DNA from: Phaeoceros laevis
Lineage: Eukaryota; Anthocerotophyta; Anthocerotopsida; Notothyladales
Length of the DNA: 29,851 nt
Direction of reading: 5' to 3'
NCBI GenBank assembly: GCA_049999765.1
Contig: JBNGIQ010002342.1
Coordinates: 1-29,851, forward strand
In this document: positions 20,401 through 29,851 of the stretch, piece by piece
Layout of the letters: every line of letters starts with the position of its first letter
Position numbering within the stretch: the stretch's first letter is position 1
Translations under genes and position numbers: made by a program
The notes under the pieces: model-generated
The model's input: only the letters and a program-made list of their open reading frames with translations
What the model was told of the DNA's origin: nothing
Database searches by the model: none

Positions 20401-23254
20401 GGCTGGTGCATGTGTAAAAGCATGTGTGGTGCCTTGCCCTGTGCAATGAAATTTACAGCTCCTGCAGTCACTTGTGCCTCTGGTTTGGCACTCGTCTTGA
20501 GAACGTGAGCGACTTTGACTGAGAGCCTTTCCAAACTACCTCTAAGTCCCGCAAATGGAGGATCTATGTCATCCACATCAGCATCCACCGATACCACCTC
20601 TGCTACTTCAGTGCTGGATTCATTCAAGTCCATGTAAGCAGCATCAGCTGGCATAAACATTCCAGCATTTCCACATTTAGCCCTTGGAGTTAGCTCATCT
20701 GCCGAGGGGAGCAGAGATGACGCTGATGTTGCATTTCCTCCAACGATACTGCTTGCACTTGCTGAGTGCGCTCGAATTCTAGCAGAGAAGTGAGCATACA
20801 TAGAATGTGCTGCAGCACCTCGCAGAATTCGTTCACGAGCACCTGAATGGATGTCCCATATATACAGTACATCACTATTCTGTCCATAGTCAGGATGAGG
20901 GCAAAGCACAGCAACATACCCACGATGATGGTCCCATGCGATCATTTTAGGGAGAAATGGGTGTCCTGGAAACATCCTCACGACTTGCAACGTATCAAGA
21001 GACACTACGGCAACACATGCATCATCTCCTACTGTAATAAAACATCGAGACCAAGGAGACATCGTGCCAGGTGGCGGAAGTACCATCTGCCTGACAGGAG
21101 CAACATGGTGATGCAGAACTGTCAAAGGAGCTCCTTTTTCTCGCAGATCCCACACACAGACTGTTGAATCCATGCTGCCAGATATCAGTACTCTCCCAAA
21201 ATGGGTCATATGGTGCTCTGCCAGAGAAAGGACAGGTGCTGTGTGGCCCACAAAGTAACGAGCTCGCTGTTTGAAAATGTGATCTGGACTGTAGCTATCA
21301 GTTGAATCTACTGGCTCTATGGCCTCAAGTTCAACCATCCTTATTTCTCCACTACCATACCCGTACACAAGCATGGAAGGTACGAGAGAGCTGCCCGATA
21401 ATAGCATAGTGGCACAAACAAACAAGTTTCTGTCCAGCAACTCATGGCTGCCAGGTGCTTCATCTAAGGAGCCGGATTTCGTGAGACTCTTGCGTGAGGA
21501 TGTCTTATCCTCTCCCTCTTTACAATCTGACCTTCCCCAGCCATTCTCAGATTCTCCCTCTTGATTTCTTGGTCTTTCCCAGGCTACTACAGGTGTCCCA
21601 CATACGTCACCTGTAGAGCTTGCCTTCAGCCAATCACTCCACAGACCAGCAGAATAGCATGTTTCTGCGTCACCCAAGCTGACTAATAAGCCCTCTGAAT
21701 GAAGTGACAAGTCGGGACTATCCAATCCAGCCAGAGGCCAAGCTGTAAGTCTGGTTTCCAGAACTGGGTCAACCTCAGACCCTGGCCAAAGTGAGTCTGA
21801 GCGAACAAGAATATCGTTTACACAACAGTAGTGAGATTTCAGCCGTCCTCTGAAGGACTCTTCGATAGGTGGCAACGTACAATATGCACTGTACATCTGG
21901 TCAGATTCTCGAGAATAGTACAGAACAGCTGCCCCGTCACTAGTCCAGACCACAAGCCTTTGGACACTGCCCCTGTCCAGACAACTACTGTCATCGGGCA
22001 AAAAGAGCCCCCCTGCCCAAAAGCAGTGAGACTGATCGGTCATACCATCACCAAACTCTATAGAATCTCCAATGCAGACCTTTTCTGTTATTACTGTGCC
22101 ATCTTCCACTGATCTCAAGATCCATCTGGAACGGAAAACCACCAATACAAGCATCCCATCTGTTGATATTGAAACAGCTTCAGCACGTTCACTCCAGAAC
22201 GGTTCTGCCAAGGCCTCGGCAGATATTGAAACATGCTCAGACTTGTCCTCATGGGCACCCTCCCACACCCCTTCCCTTCCACTGTCTATCACAACACCTG
22301 GCCATGCGCGAAGTTTCCCATGGATGTCGGACACAAGTATCATGTTTGTATCATTTTGAGGGACTATCGTCATTGCATTCATGGCACCAATCCCAAGAGA
22401 CCCATTATACACAACTTGCATAACTGTGAGGGTAAGCGAATCTACTACCACAAGAATTCCCTTAGGAGATAACTTCGTCCCTGTCCTGTCAAATGGTGTT
22501 GCTAACCCAGGACTCCCAAGTTTTCGCCCCTCTTGTCCTGAGCTTGGGCCATTGGAACAGATACAAAAGAAACGATGGGCATTGGGAAAGGATGCTACGG
22601 TTAGAGGTTTTCCTACCCATGACGGCAATTTCCTTCTCCGACGACAGTGTCCAGTTTGACCATCCCATACACACATGAACCCTTCAACACATATACTTAC
22701 TACAGAGTCATGGGTTTCATCCCTGCTGCTGTCGGTAATAGTGTCAAGTTTGTGCAATTCTGATAGCTGCTGCTCTTCAAACCAAAAATGGTCGCTTGGC
22801 CGACAAATCTCCAAGTGTGATATTGGTGCTGTATGTCCACACAGCAATGCAAAAGGCCATACTGCCTACCAATGCGCAACATACAAGGATCATAACCGTC
22901 AGTCCATAGCATGCAAGAAACCACCAAACAACTTCATTCAAAACCACCTAATCTCTATTCGAACACTGCCTCTACTTTACAGAAGCGCAGTGCACCTTAA
23001 AAGCAAACCTGCTAACTGCGCCTGGTCCTTCTCTAGTTTGAGGTTCTACAGTTCTCTAGTTGAAGATTTCCACAGGCCAAAAGTAACATGCTGACCTTGT
23101 CTGTAGATGGCTTCGGAGAAAATCTCCAAAGGACAATTGCTCCATCAGCAGCTCCTGTCCAAATTGACAAAGGGAGTTCCAGCCCCAAAACCGCAGTTAC
23201 TTCATGTTGAGGAGGCGCCGAGCCCCACAATGCTTGCAGAGAGTTGCACCTCAT
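17487..23254 (-). CDS. WDR7/rabconnectin-3-beta-like WD40 protein
   Basis: Nine exons give 1580 residues: 23254-23096, 22865-19917, 19822-19719, 19572-19503, 19390-18656, 18512-18298, 18180-18057, 17967-17728, 17633-17487. Phases close at every GT-AG junction. The N terminus (MRCNSLQALWGSAPP), the first WD repeats (TGAADGAIVLW; LCGHTAPISHLEI; CVWDGQTGHCRRRRKLP) and a central set near residues 590-720 (VGHTAPVLSL, SGSMDSTVCVWDLR) match plant WDR7-like proteins such as Arabidopsis At4g11270. The C-terminal half is helical and HEAT-like (HVRMAARTLFHCAA; VREIVRVFPMVA), followed by a last WD unit (SQNGLVIRWWSLG) and the conserved end GSFQL. In animals and yeast this family (rabconnectin-3/RAVE) regulates V-ATPase assembly and endosomal acidification; the plant role is inferred. 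Exon 2 is unusually long (2949 bp). It is divergent from SURF2. Confidence 0.94.
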
Positions 23255-24652
23255 AATGGACAGAATGTTTCAGCTAGAAACGCCGGACAAAATTTTCAGC
23301 CGTGATCTCGGGTGCTCGAACGCAACCCCAGCAGATTCATGACCCCCCCAGCCTCCGATTGAACCAGAGGTCGTTGATTTCTCTAATCTAAGAAATTGCT
23401 ATGCCGCTAGGAAGACCAGCTCACTAAATCTGCAGTCTGAGGCGACCTGTTTGCTCCCCATCTCGCTAAGATGCTTCCAAGCGATCAACTTGTTGCATAA
23501 CTTGTCTTAGGACCAAAACCAAAAAAAATCGTGCAATTTCATCCTTGAAAATGATCTTGGCCCGTCGATAGCAAAAGGGCCACATAGGAACGGTTTCAAG
23601 TAGTAGGGACAAATAAGCTGATGAGGTTGCAGTTCTTTGCCCGATAGAGCTGTGGCACAGGCGGCGGGAGGGTCCAGGTGCCCCGCTCCCATGAGGCCAG
23701 CTATCAGGAACCTTGGACTGAGTATATTACTCGCCGTACGGATCGACAAAACGCACATGCCACCACAGTTCACTCTTTTAGGTCTTCGTTAATGGAATCA
23801 ATGCACTCGCCCTTTTTTAATCAGACGAGGCGATATGGTTACTTGTTGTGATTCTCTTTGGAGGATTGCGATGATCGTTGCTTCCTAATCAGTCTACGTG
23901 GCCCTGCACCTCCTTGATCTCTTGGTGGAACCCCGGCGGATCAATTATCTTGAGCTCAACCATCTGGTCCTCAATTGATACCAGACCGCTTTGAGCCACA
24001 AACCTGGGGCCAGGCACCATTCTTAAATCAGAAGCAGCAGAAGGTCAGCAGCATCATAATCAAACCTTGAGCTGAAGGAGATGAGGATGCTCATTACCAT
24101 CTTAGAAGAGCGAACAAGGTGCCGGCAATAGCAATTAACAGTAGGACGTGGAGGGATAGCTCTGGAGAACTGGTATTCAGGGACACATGAAGCAGAAGAA
24201 TCAACGATGCACCCAATCCCAATAGAACAATCTTCAACGTCGTCCAAGTTGGCTTCTGCACACCCATTTCGAAATCGTTGACAATTGGCCAACAGAGTAG
24301 TACAGTACGCGAAATGGGGAAAAGTGTGCGCCGATTACATTGACTCCTGAGGCCAGGGCCCCCAAGAGAACTGCTTCCCCAGCTCCTCTTGTTTGCTCAG
24401 CTGGTCCACTTGTAGACTCCATGTGTAACTGTGTTCGCTTGCTTCTAAAGTGTGACCAACCTTGGCGATGCTACAGAATGCCGGAATGAGCCAATTGTAG
24501 CGAGATTTGACCTAAAATTGTGTTCCATCATTGGGCTAGGACTGCTCTCAAACCACCGTTGTGAGTACCTTTGATCGCTGGAGCGTCTGCTTGCAAAGTA
24601 GAACTCGGCCTAGCTTCGTGGCACACAAGGTGGCAATTGGTGAGCACGAGAG
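23255..24652. other. Intergenic region between divergent WDR7-like and SURF2 genes
   Basis: These 1.4 kb separate two genes read outwards and so must contain both promoters and 5' leaders. I see no clear TATA box on either side. Open minus frames at 23507-23773 and 24023-24292 have no recognisable features. Confidence 0.6.
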
Positions 24653-25862
24653 ATGACGAGCGAGCCCAGGTTGCTGCCGGAGGTGCACTACCAGCAACTG
24701 GACAACGGCCGCGTGAGATGCATAGAGACTGGGCATGAGATGCCAGAAGCTCATGCGAAGGATTATGCCTTCACCAAGAAGTGCAAGGCAGTTCTGTTTG
24801 ACAAAGCTTTGGCAGAGGGCAAGGGTGCTTTCAAGTTCTTTGAGCAAAGTACAACAGCAAAGTAAGTGCCTCCACAGTCTCTCCGGTGTTTGGTTCACTG
24901 AACGATGATGAACTTTTGCACCAACGAATGTCAATTTTGCTAGCGGAATATATCACAGCGCATCTGACAAAGAGGTGTCTTCAGGGATAAGATTGTCTGC
25001 AAACTGACAGGTGTGGTCTTGAATAAGACTGAAGAAGCTCTATGGAAGCACATGCCTGGGAAGAAATTTATGCGGGCTTTGGGTGAGTGGGATCCCACAG
25101 GAATGAACGTACCACTGCTTAAACATCCTGCTTGATTGCAGCCTCCTTTGTGTGCTTTTACAGATGAAAAAGAGGCAGGTAAGACGACGAAAAGTGCCAA
25201 CCCTGAATCAAGTTCCCAAGAGGTGGAGACAAGTAATGGGGACGTTGCTGAGGCAGCTAATGGTAAAAGGAAGCGGAAAGCTAAGAAAGGGAAGAAGACG
25301 ACACCCGCCGAGGAGGACACTGCTCGAATGGATGAAGAAAATTGCGACACTAGTGATCAGAGTTTCTGGGCCCCTCCAGTTGGTGAACGATGGGACAATG
25401 ACGATGGGGGAGACCGATGGCAGGCGCCTGCAGGAAGTAGGCAGGTTATCCAGCGAGGGGTTCAAGACATGAGCGAGAGTGAAGAGGAACAAGGCTTGGC
25501 AACGGAATCCAAAAACGGAGATGTAGAAATGGGCGAAGGTTGGATTCACCTCCCTCTGTTTCTCCGTCCTGTCACTTGTTTCTAGATCGCCTTTGCAAGA
25601 TCTTTCTATACCTTGTAGACAGTTCAGCTCACCTTCGTGAATGATTACAGGAAGCCAGTCCCCAGAACATGTCATGGAAGACGAAAGGTGAGTTTACATA
25701 CACTGGAATTTGCACGAGCGTCCTATCGCTAGAACTTTGCCCAGCTTCTTGTTTATGACTGTAGATATATGTTTCCCTTTGCTTGCCAGAATAAAACGGA
25801 CAGCCTTGGCAGTTGGTCCGAGTAGCTTTGCAGGAAAGAAGAAGAAGAGGAAGGGACCTTGA
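24653..25862 (+). CDS. SURF2: Surfeit locus protein 2 homologue
   Basis: Five exons give 263 residues: 24653-24861, 24985-25082, 25164-25538, 25651-25687, 25790-25862, all with GT-AG junctions and matching phases. The N-terminal domain matches the SURF2 family: QLDNGRVRCIETGHEMP, then KCKAVLFDKAL, KIVCKLTGVVLNK and EEALWKHMPGKKFMRAL. The middle is charged, with a bipartite basic stretch (GKRKRKAKKGKK) followed by acidic segments and SFWAPP. The C terminus VGPSSFAGKKKKRKGP is the typical basic tail. SURF2 in animals is a nucleolar protein linked to ribosome biogenesis through 5S RNP; the plant role is inferred from this and from the nuclear-type basic motifs. Its 3' end faces the Nudix gene 253 bp away. 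Confidence 0.93.
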
Positions 25863-26115
25863 ACGAGTGTTCATCTTTCTACGGGCAAGGTCAAAGAATG
25901 ACGGGTAGTTTGGATTCAAGCTGCAGTGCATTGAACCAGCAGTTTGTAAATCTCAAAGGGACAAGGGTGCCACCCTGTGACCTGTTACCAGCACTAGCAT
26001 GAATCTCAGAACGTCGAAGTACATCAGTCGCAAGTCTGTCTGGCCATGTAGTCAAGAGGAACTGGTACTTCCACAAATTAAGAAGGTGGACATCTTATGT
26101 GCTACACCTACTCTG

Positions 26116-27410
26116 TTACAAAATAGGCACTATTTGCAAAGAATGGGAGACCAACTCATGGGTGTTCTTGAAGAAAAAAATTCCTCGGAATGAGAGACCT
26201 GCATACCAAAGGCTTCCTTGTTGAAGTGAACTTCGTTAGATTCCAAATCCAGGGCAGTGATTCCACAGAGTGAGTTCATCTGGGGTTACCTTTCAAAAAG
26301 GGTGGATACCAGATGACATCGTCCTTCCACATTTTGTCTGGAAACGAGTATGGATGATGCTTCAGTTACGACAACCTTACAAGTACGAGAAGGCAAACCA
26401 GCAGGTGGCATCCGTCAGGTGATACATGGATTAGCAACATACCGTAAGGGATGTCTGCCACTGAAAACCAGATCGGAGACATCTCCTCAGTCTCACAGGG
26501 TTCACCAACGAACTCGCGAACATGGAAGACATGCACCTGCAGCGATCAGAAATTAGCTTAGCCGGAGCAGCAGGAAAGCCAAAGCAGAGTGTCTGCATCT
26601 GAGTAAATTACCTCCCAGGGAACTGGCTTGTCATCAAAATGGAATGTCAAGACACCTCGTTTGACCATGCTCACAGCAGCGATCCCAGCCTCTTCTTCAA
26701 GCTGAAACGCAAGGACAGCAGAAATGAAAACAGGCTCTGAGGACAACCGATGAGCTTTGCAGCCTTCTCGAGCTGGAGAACTTAGAAGGATGCAAACCAC
26801 TCTTGCCCCCCTACTGCATTCAAAGAATCCACCACACAGCAACTGCTTGCAAGCTCATAGTTTGGAACACCTCTCTCGCAGCTGCCTGTTCAATCGTTTC
26901 CCCGGCCTCAACCTTGCCACCGAAGCCATTGTAGTAGCCTTCCCCGAATCTGCAACCGGACTTGAAGAACAGTTTTGCGACCGACCCAATGACTAAGATT
27001 GCCCAAGAAATGGAAGACCACGACCACCCGCAGGATTGGTTTGCAAGGATGACAGATACATCTTTAGCCCTGGCGCAAGCTTACCCTCGCTTCTTCATAC
27101 CCAGAAGCAGCCTCCCATTTTGCTCAATTATCACAAGCGTGAGCAGCTTCACGTCACTCGGCGCCTTTGCAGGGTCCTCTTCCCTAGCAGCTACGGTCAT
27201 TCTGCCTCTGCCGCGGTGCAATCCCCTGGAGCCCACTTCCGCGCACTCCCTCAAAAAATGCCGGGCCGAGTCAGCAGAGTCTCGCCTTGCACGGCAAACC
27301 CAACGGCCCTGCAGGGCCGTCTGCCCAACCAACTTGAACCCTTGCCTCCTCAGACTGCCCTGCACCCACGCTAGCACCACTGCATTCCCCACGGCAAGGC
27401 AGGAGGACAT
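26116..27410 (-). CDS. Nudix hydrolase of the MTH1/NUDT1 type
   Basis: Six exons give 239 residues: 27410-27085, 26949-26871, 26701-26612, 26536-26443, 26337-26290, 26198-26116, phases closing throughout. The catalytic domain starts near residue 90 (KLLTLVIIEQNGRLLLGMKKRG). The Nudix box is complete: Gly120, Glu126, Arg134-Glu135, Glu138-Glu139, Gly141. Residues used by human MTH1 for oxidised purines also appear: Asn116 in YYNGFGGK (human Asn33) and Asp202-Asp203 in MWKDDVIW (human Asp119-Asp120). The predicted activity is hydrolysis of 8-oxo-dGTP or related oxidised purine nucleotides to monophosphates. The first 70 residues are Arg-rich with almost no acidic residues at the start (GSLRRQGFKLVG), like an organelle transit peptide; if translation starts at Met71 (27200) the protein would be cytosolic. 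The motifs match animal MTH1 better than Arabidopsis NUDX1. Confidence 0.9.
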
Positions 27411-27596
27411 AATCAATCAGTGCAACTTGGGTCTGTGGGACATCGATGCGGAAGCCATGCTGGACGAAATGTAGACTCTATAGACTACAATACCTTCTTT
27501 TAGGTGGGGAGGGAGTAGGCAACCTGCAATCCCCCAAGAAAAACCTCTGGCTACTACGAAAGCGCATCAAACTCTCGAGTTTGCCCTCGATAAACG

Positions 27597-27660
27597 GCTC
27601 ACTACTGCAGGATCCGCATCCTGTACATGCTCGCTATTGCAGGATCCGCTTCCTGTACAT
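27597..27660. repeat. 32-bp tandem duplication
   Basis: The unit running from GCTC through GCAGGATCCGC to CCTGTACAT occurs at 27597-27628 and 27629-27660 with about three differences. It lies about 190 bp upstream of the Nudix start codon. Confidence 0.9.
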
Positions 27661-27704
27661 AAAGGTAATGGCTCTTGCTTAATGCTATTGACAGGTATGC
27701 ATAT

Positions 27705-27748
27705 GCCCTCGAGTCAGCCATTGAAGCCTCAATGTCTGACCCGAGGGC
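27705..27748. repeat. Small hairpin, 13-bp arms
   Basis: GCCCTCGAGTCAG (27705-27717) pairs with 27736-27748 at 12 of 13 positions across an 18-bp loop. Confidence 0.8.
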
Positions 27749-27772
27749 TCAAAATGCATGTGATAAGTCTAA

Positions 27773-28318
27773 TTATGATTTTTGGTCTGCCAATATGATC
27801 TTTTGGTGCTGCTGCGCATACTGCTTGATGGCTTCCTGAACAGGGGTCAACAACTGACGCTGGCACTGCTCTCGTTTCCGTCCACGTTCCTGCTCCTGCT
27901 CCGTTTGTATTTTTGCTTGCTGCTCCTCGCGTGGTGCCAGTTCCCGAAGCTCATGGTAGGCTTCGAGCCTTTCCTTCCAATCCTGGTACTGTTTCTGCTG
28001 CAGGTACTCCTTGCGTAGTGCCTGTTTCTGCTGCAGTTGCTTCTGGCGTAGGGCTTGTTACTGCTGCAGCTGCTCCTTGCGTAGGGCTTGATGGTAGGCT
28101 TTCAGCCTCTCCGCCGGTTCCTCCTGCGCCTGCTCGTCCCTGCGTGGTGCTTCTTCCCGGAGCTCATGGTAGGCTTCCAACCTTTCCTGACACTCTTATC
28201 ACCACCATCCCCTTCGAGTTGGTTGCACGCCATCTCACGGCACAACTCAACCCAGGCCGCCGGGTCCCACCGACTTCCCAAACCCCATGAATGAATGAAT
28301 GAACCCTTACCGATTTGG
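27773..28318 (-). pseudogene. Decayed Gln/Glu/Arg-rich coiled-coil coding sequence
   Basis: On the minus strand a coding-like frame begins near 28318 with SRWDPAAWVELCREMACNQLE and runs to about 28197. A frame change there leads into ECQERLEAYHELREEAPRR, repeats of the ERLEAYHELRE type and three 11-residue units QALRKEQLQQK. The first unit read on the minus strand ends in TAA (28060-28058) where the other two have AAA, so one base change explains the stop. The frame then stays open for about 95 codons to a TAA at 27775-27773. Composition and heptad-like spacing predict a long coiled coil. The family is not recognised; a repetitive retroelement-derived protein is one possibility. One frameshift and one nonsense change mark it as broken. 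Confidence 0.6.
27992..28090. repeat. Three 33-bp tandem units
   Basis: Units at 27992-28024, 28025-28057 and 28058-28090 each contain CTGCTGCAG and end in a TAGGGCTTG-like sequence. On the minus strand each encodes an 11-residue coiled-coil unit of the decayed coding sequence. The unit at 28058-28090 carries the premature stop. Confidence 0.9.
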
Positions 28319-28721
28319 GAGCGGGCCAACCGTGCGGCAAAAAGGCCGCGGCCCCGACTCAATCTAAGGACCTGTACTGGGTCACTCACCTGGGTCCCAT
28401 GAGCTATCCTTGCTCTCATCAGTCCGCACGCCTCGGTCAGCGGGAAGGGCTGTCAATCCAACGAAACATGCAACAAACCAAGACGGGCCAGCCGATGACC
28501 GAGGAACGCATTCATGGAAAATTATTTCAGTTTCGAAATGACGGACCAGTCGAGAGGGACGCGAGGGACCTTGAACCCAAATTACGGACATAACGAAAAT
28601 AGGAGATAGCTCCCGGTGCGTTCACGGAAGGATCCTACAAAGGATCATTAGGTTCGCCTGTTTACAGGCCAATAGTATGCCCACAGTGCTATAGTACACG
28701 ACATGGCTACTTTTTATGCCG
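28319..28721. other. Spacer between the decayed coding sequence and RPC4
   Basis: This must include the 3' untranslated part of RPC4 and perhaps 5' remnants of the decayed coiled-coil gene. Open frames on both strands at 28315-28593 show no recognisable domain. Confidence 0.5.
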
Positions 28722-29851
28722 TCAAATGCTTTCGAGCAGCTTGTCTATATCAGGTGTCAAGACCACCCGCTGGCTCAAGTCCCCTAACAAGCAGCACTTA
28801 CCGGCACTTGCATTTACGGCAGCCAGTTCTTGAGCAAAAACACAGTCTGCACCTGGTGAAACCTGTATGCAAAAATGCACATGGGAATGTGAAGGCACTC
28901 ACACAAACACAAAAAACTCGCCTAACTTGACAGGTTGGAGGCACCGAGGTATGTTCCCTTACATCCATAATGACTTCGCCAATCTTCAACTTCACAGCTC
29001 CACTCTTATAAACAAGGAGTTTTCCCATGAGACCCTCGGGCAGTTTGTCGAGGGAAGGACTGGTTCCAGGAGCAGAGCTGGTGGAGGTGGTAGCAGTGCT
29101 GCCTGCCTTCGACTCTTCAGACCTTGTGCATGCTGTATTTAGAGGTAAAGTTGAAGGGATTTGGAAAAAGAGAAGCCTCTCCTCGTCGGTTTGTGTCTGC
29201 AAATTCCACTATCATTAGATGGATTTGAAACAAGGGCCATGTAACCGGACAAGCAAAGGTAACAGAGCCTCACCCAGAGTGACAACTCCTGTGCTGAATT
29301 GACAAGGTCCTCGCCTAGTTCCAGGGATGTTTGTGCTGCACCAAATTCTGCTTCGTCGAGATCAGCTGCACACATCATTCATGTTAGGCGATTTCCAAGT
29401 ATGGTAAGAATGTAGTGTATTGCAGGACTGTGCATCTCAGGAGAAATCATGAGCTGCAAACACAGACCTATTCTTCCTGAATTTGGTTTCCGCAGAGGGA
29501 GGATAGATGGATAGTACTTCGAGTAGTCCTGCAACAGCCACCATCTGCTCAATCACACTTACCTATGAAAACGACGGGTCTAGGAAGAAATTGCATAGAG
29601 AAACCAAGCCACAAATAGTACCAATGGCTCAACATGGGGCCTCTTCTTGTATTCTGGGACGTTCTCGTTAGAGAAGTGTAACTCTACATGACAACAAGTG
29701 GCCACAGTCAAAATATGAATTGTGAACTGGAAACAGCCTACTGTGTATCATCTACCATTCTGGCTTACTGACCTTTCTTTGGTGTTGCGGCACTGCCACC
29801 CCCTCCACCACTTCCACCTCCAGCAACCCAAGCACCAACGCTTACTGCACC
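28722..29851 (-). CDS. RPC4: RNA polymerase III subunit RPC4, 3' part
   Basis: Six exon segments are visible: 29851-29773 (open at the window edge), 29653-29622, 29528-29468, 29365-29274, 29196-28963, 28862-28722. They encode the last 212 residues and all phases close. Landmarks of the RPC4/RPC53 family are a Gly/Ser-rich linker (GGGSGGGGGS), then VEPLDYSKYYPSILPLRKP, LLFFQIPSTLPL, the strongly conserved LPEGLMGKLLVYKSGAVKLK and the C-terminal GADCVFAQELAAVN, ending TPDIDKLLESI. RPC4 works with RPC5 as a TFIIF-like module of Pol III in promoter opening, termination and reinitiation in the nucleus. The final exon contains a strong donor-like site (GGTAAGTG, 28802-28795) that must be read as coding, because the frame continues into the conserved C terminus. 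The N-terminal half lies outside the window. Confidence 0.92.

Larger units (their letters stand above)
27411..27772. other. Upstream region of the Nudix gene with small repeats
   Basis: No gene is recognised between the Nudix start and the decayed coiled-coil frame. It contains a 32-bp tandem duplication and one imperfect hairpin. The Nudix promoter is expected here. Confidence 0.6.

Noticed and set aside
27303-27320. 18-bp perfect palindrome (ACGGCCCTGCAGGGCCGT)
   Set aside because: It lies inside exon 1 of the Nudix gene, is GC-rich and short, and needs no explanation beyond coding sequence with chance symmetry.
26962-27474. Plus-strand open frame of 170 codons
   Set aside because: It is antisense to exon 1 of the Nudix gene, whose own frame has the conserved Nudix core and correct splice junctions.

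Overview
The window is nuclear DNA of a land plant. It holds spliced genes with short GT-AG introns (mostly about 80-230 bp) and proteins typical of land plants: a TPD1-like secreted peptide, a kinase with an N-terminal universal-stress-protein (USP) domain, and an SRC2-like C2 protein. Short introns, close gene spacing and a base composition near 50% GC by eye suggest a compact genome such as that of a bryophyte (a hornwort would fit) or a lycophyte. The sequence alone does not fix the species.

Layout. 1-1980 is a repeat-rich flank without a recognised gene. 2049-3021 (+) is an SRC2-like C2-domain gene broken by a frameshift. 3897-4540 (-) is a two-exon TPD1-like secreted protein with a TATA box and a 36-bp-arm hairpin just upstream. 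6228-6643 (-) is a two-exon small mitochondrial inner-membrane protein of the plant COX7c-like family. 6911-11403 (-) is a ten-exon USP-kinase of 928 residues; one of its introns is GC-AG. 11404-17486 is a 6.1-kb stretch without a recognised gene. It contains nested inverted repeats (12910-13211) and microsatellites.

17487-23254 (-) is a nine-exon WDR7/rabconnectin-3-beta-like WD40 gene (1580 residues). It is divergent from SURF2 at 24653-25862 (+; five exons, 263 residues). SURF2 converges on an MTH1/NUDT1-type Nudix hydrolase at 26116-27410 (-; six exons, 239 residues). 27411-28721 holds tandem repeats and a decayed Gln/Glu/Arg-rich coiled-coil reading frame. 28722-29851 (-) is the 3' part of the RNA polymerase III subunit RPC4; its 5' end lies beyond the window.

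In all the intact multi-exon models the reading phase closes exactly across every proposed junction and the summed exon lengths are multiples of three, which is the main internal check used. The genes are mostly unrelated housekeeping functions (mitochondrial respiration, V-ATPase/endosome regulation, nucleolar function, nucleotide sanitation, Pol III transcription) plus signalling genes; there is no sign of a functional cluster. No family search could be run, so family names rest on recognised motifs and remembered homologues.
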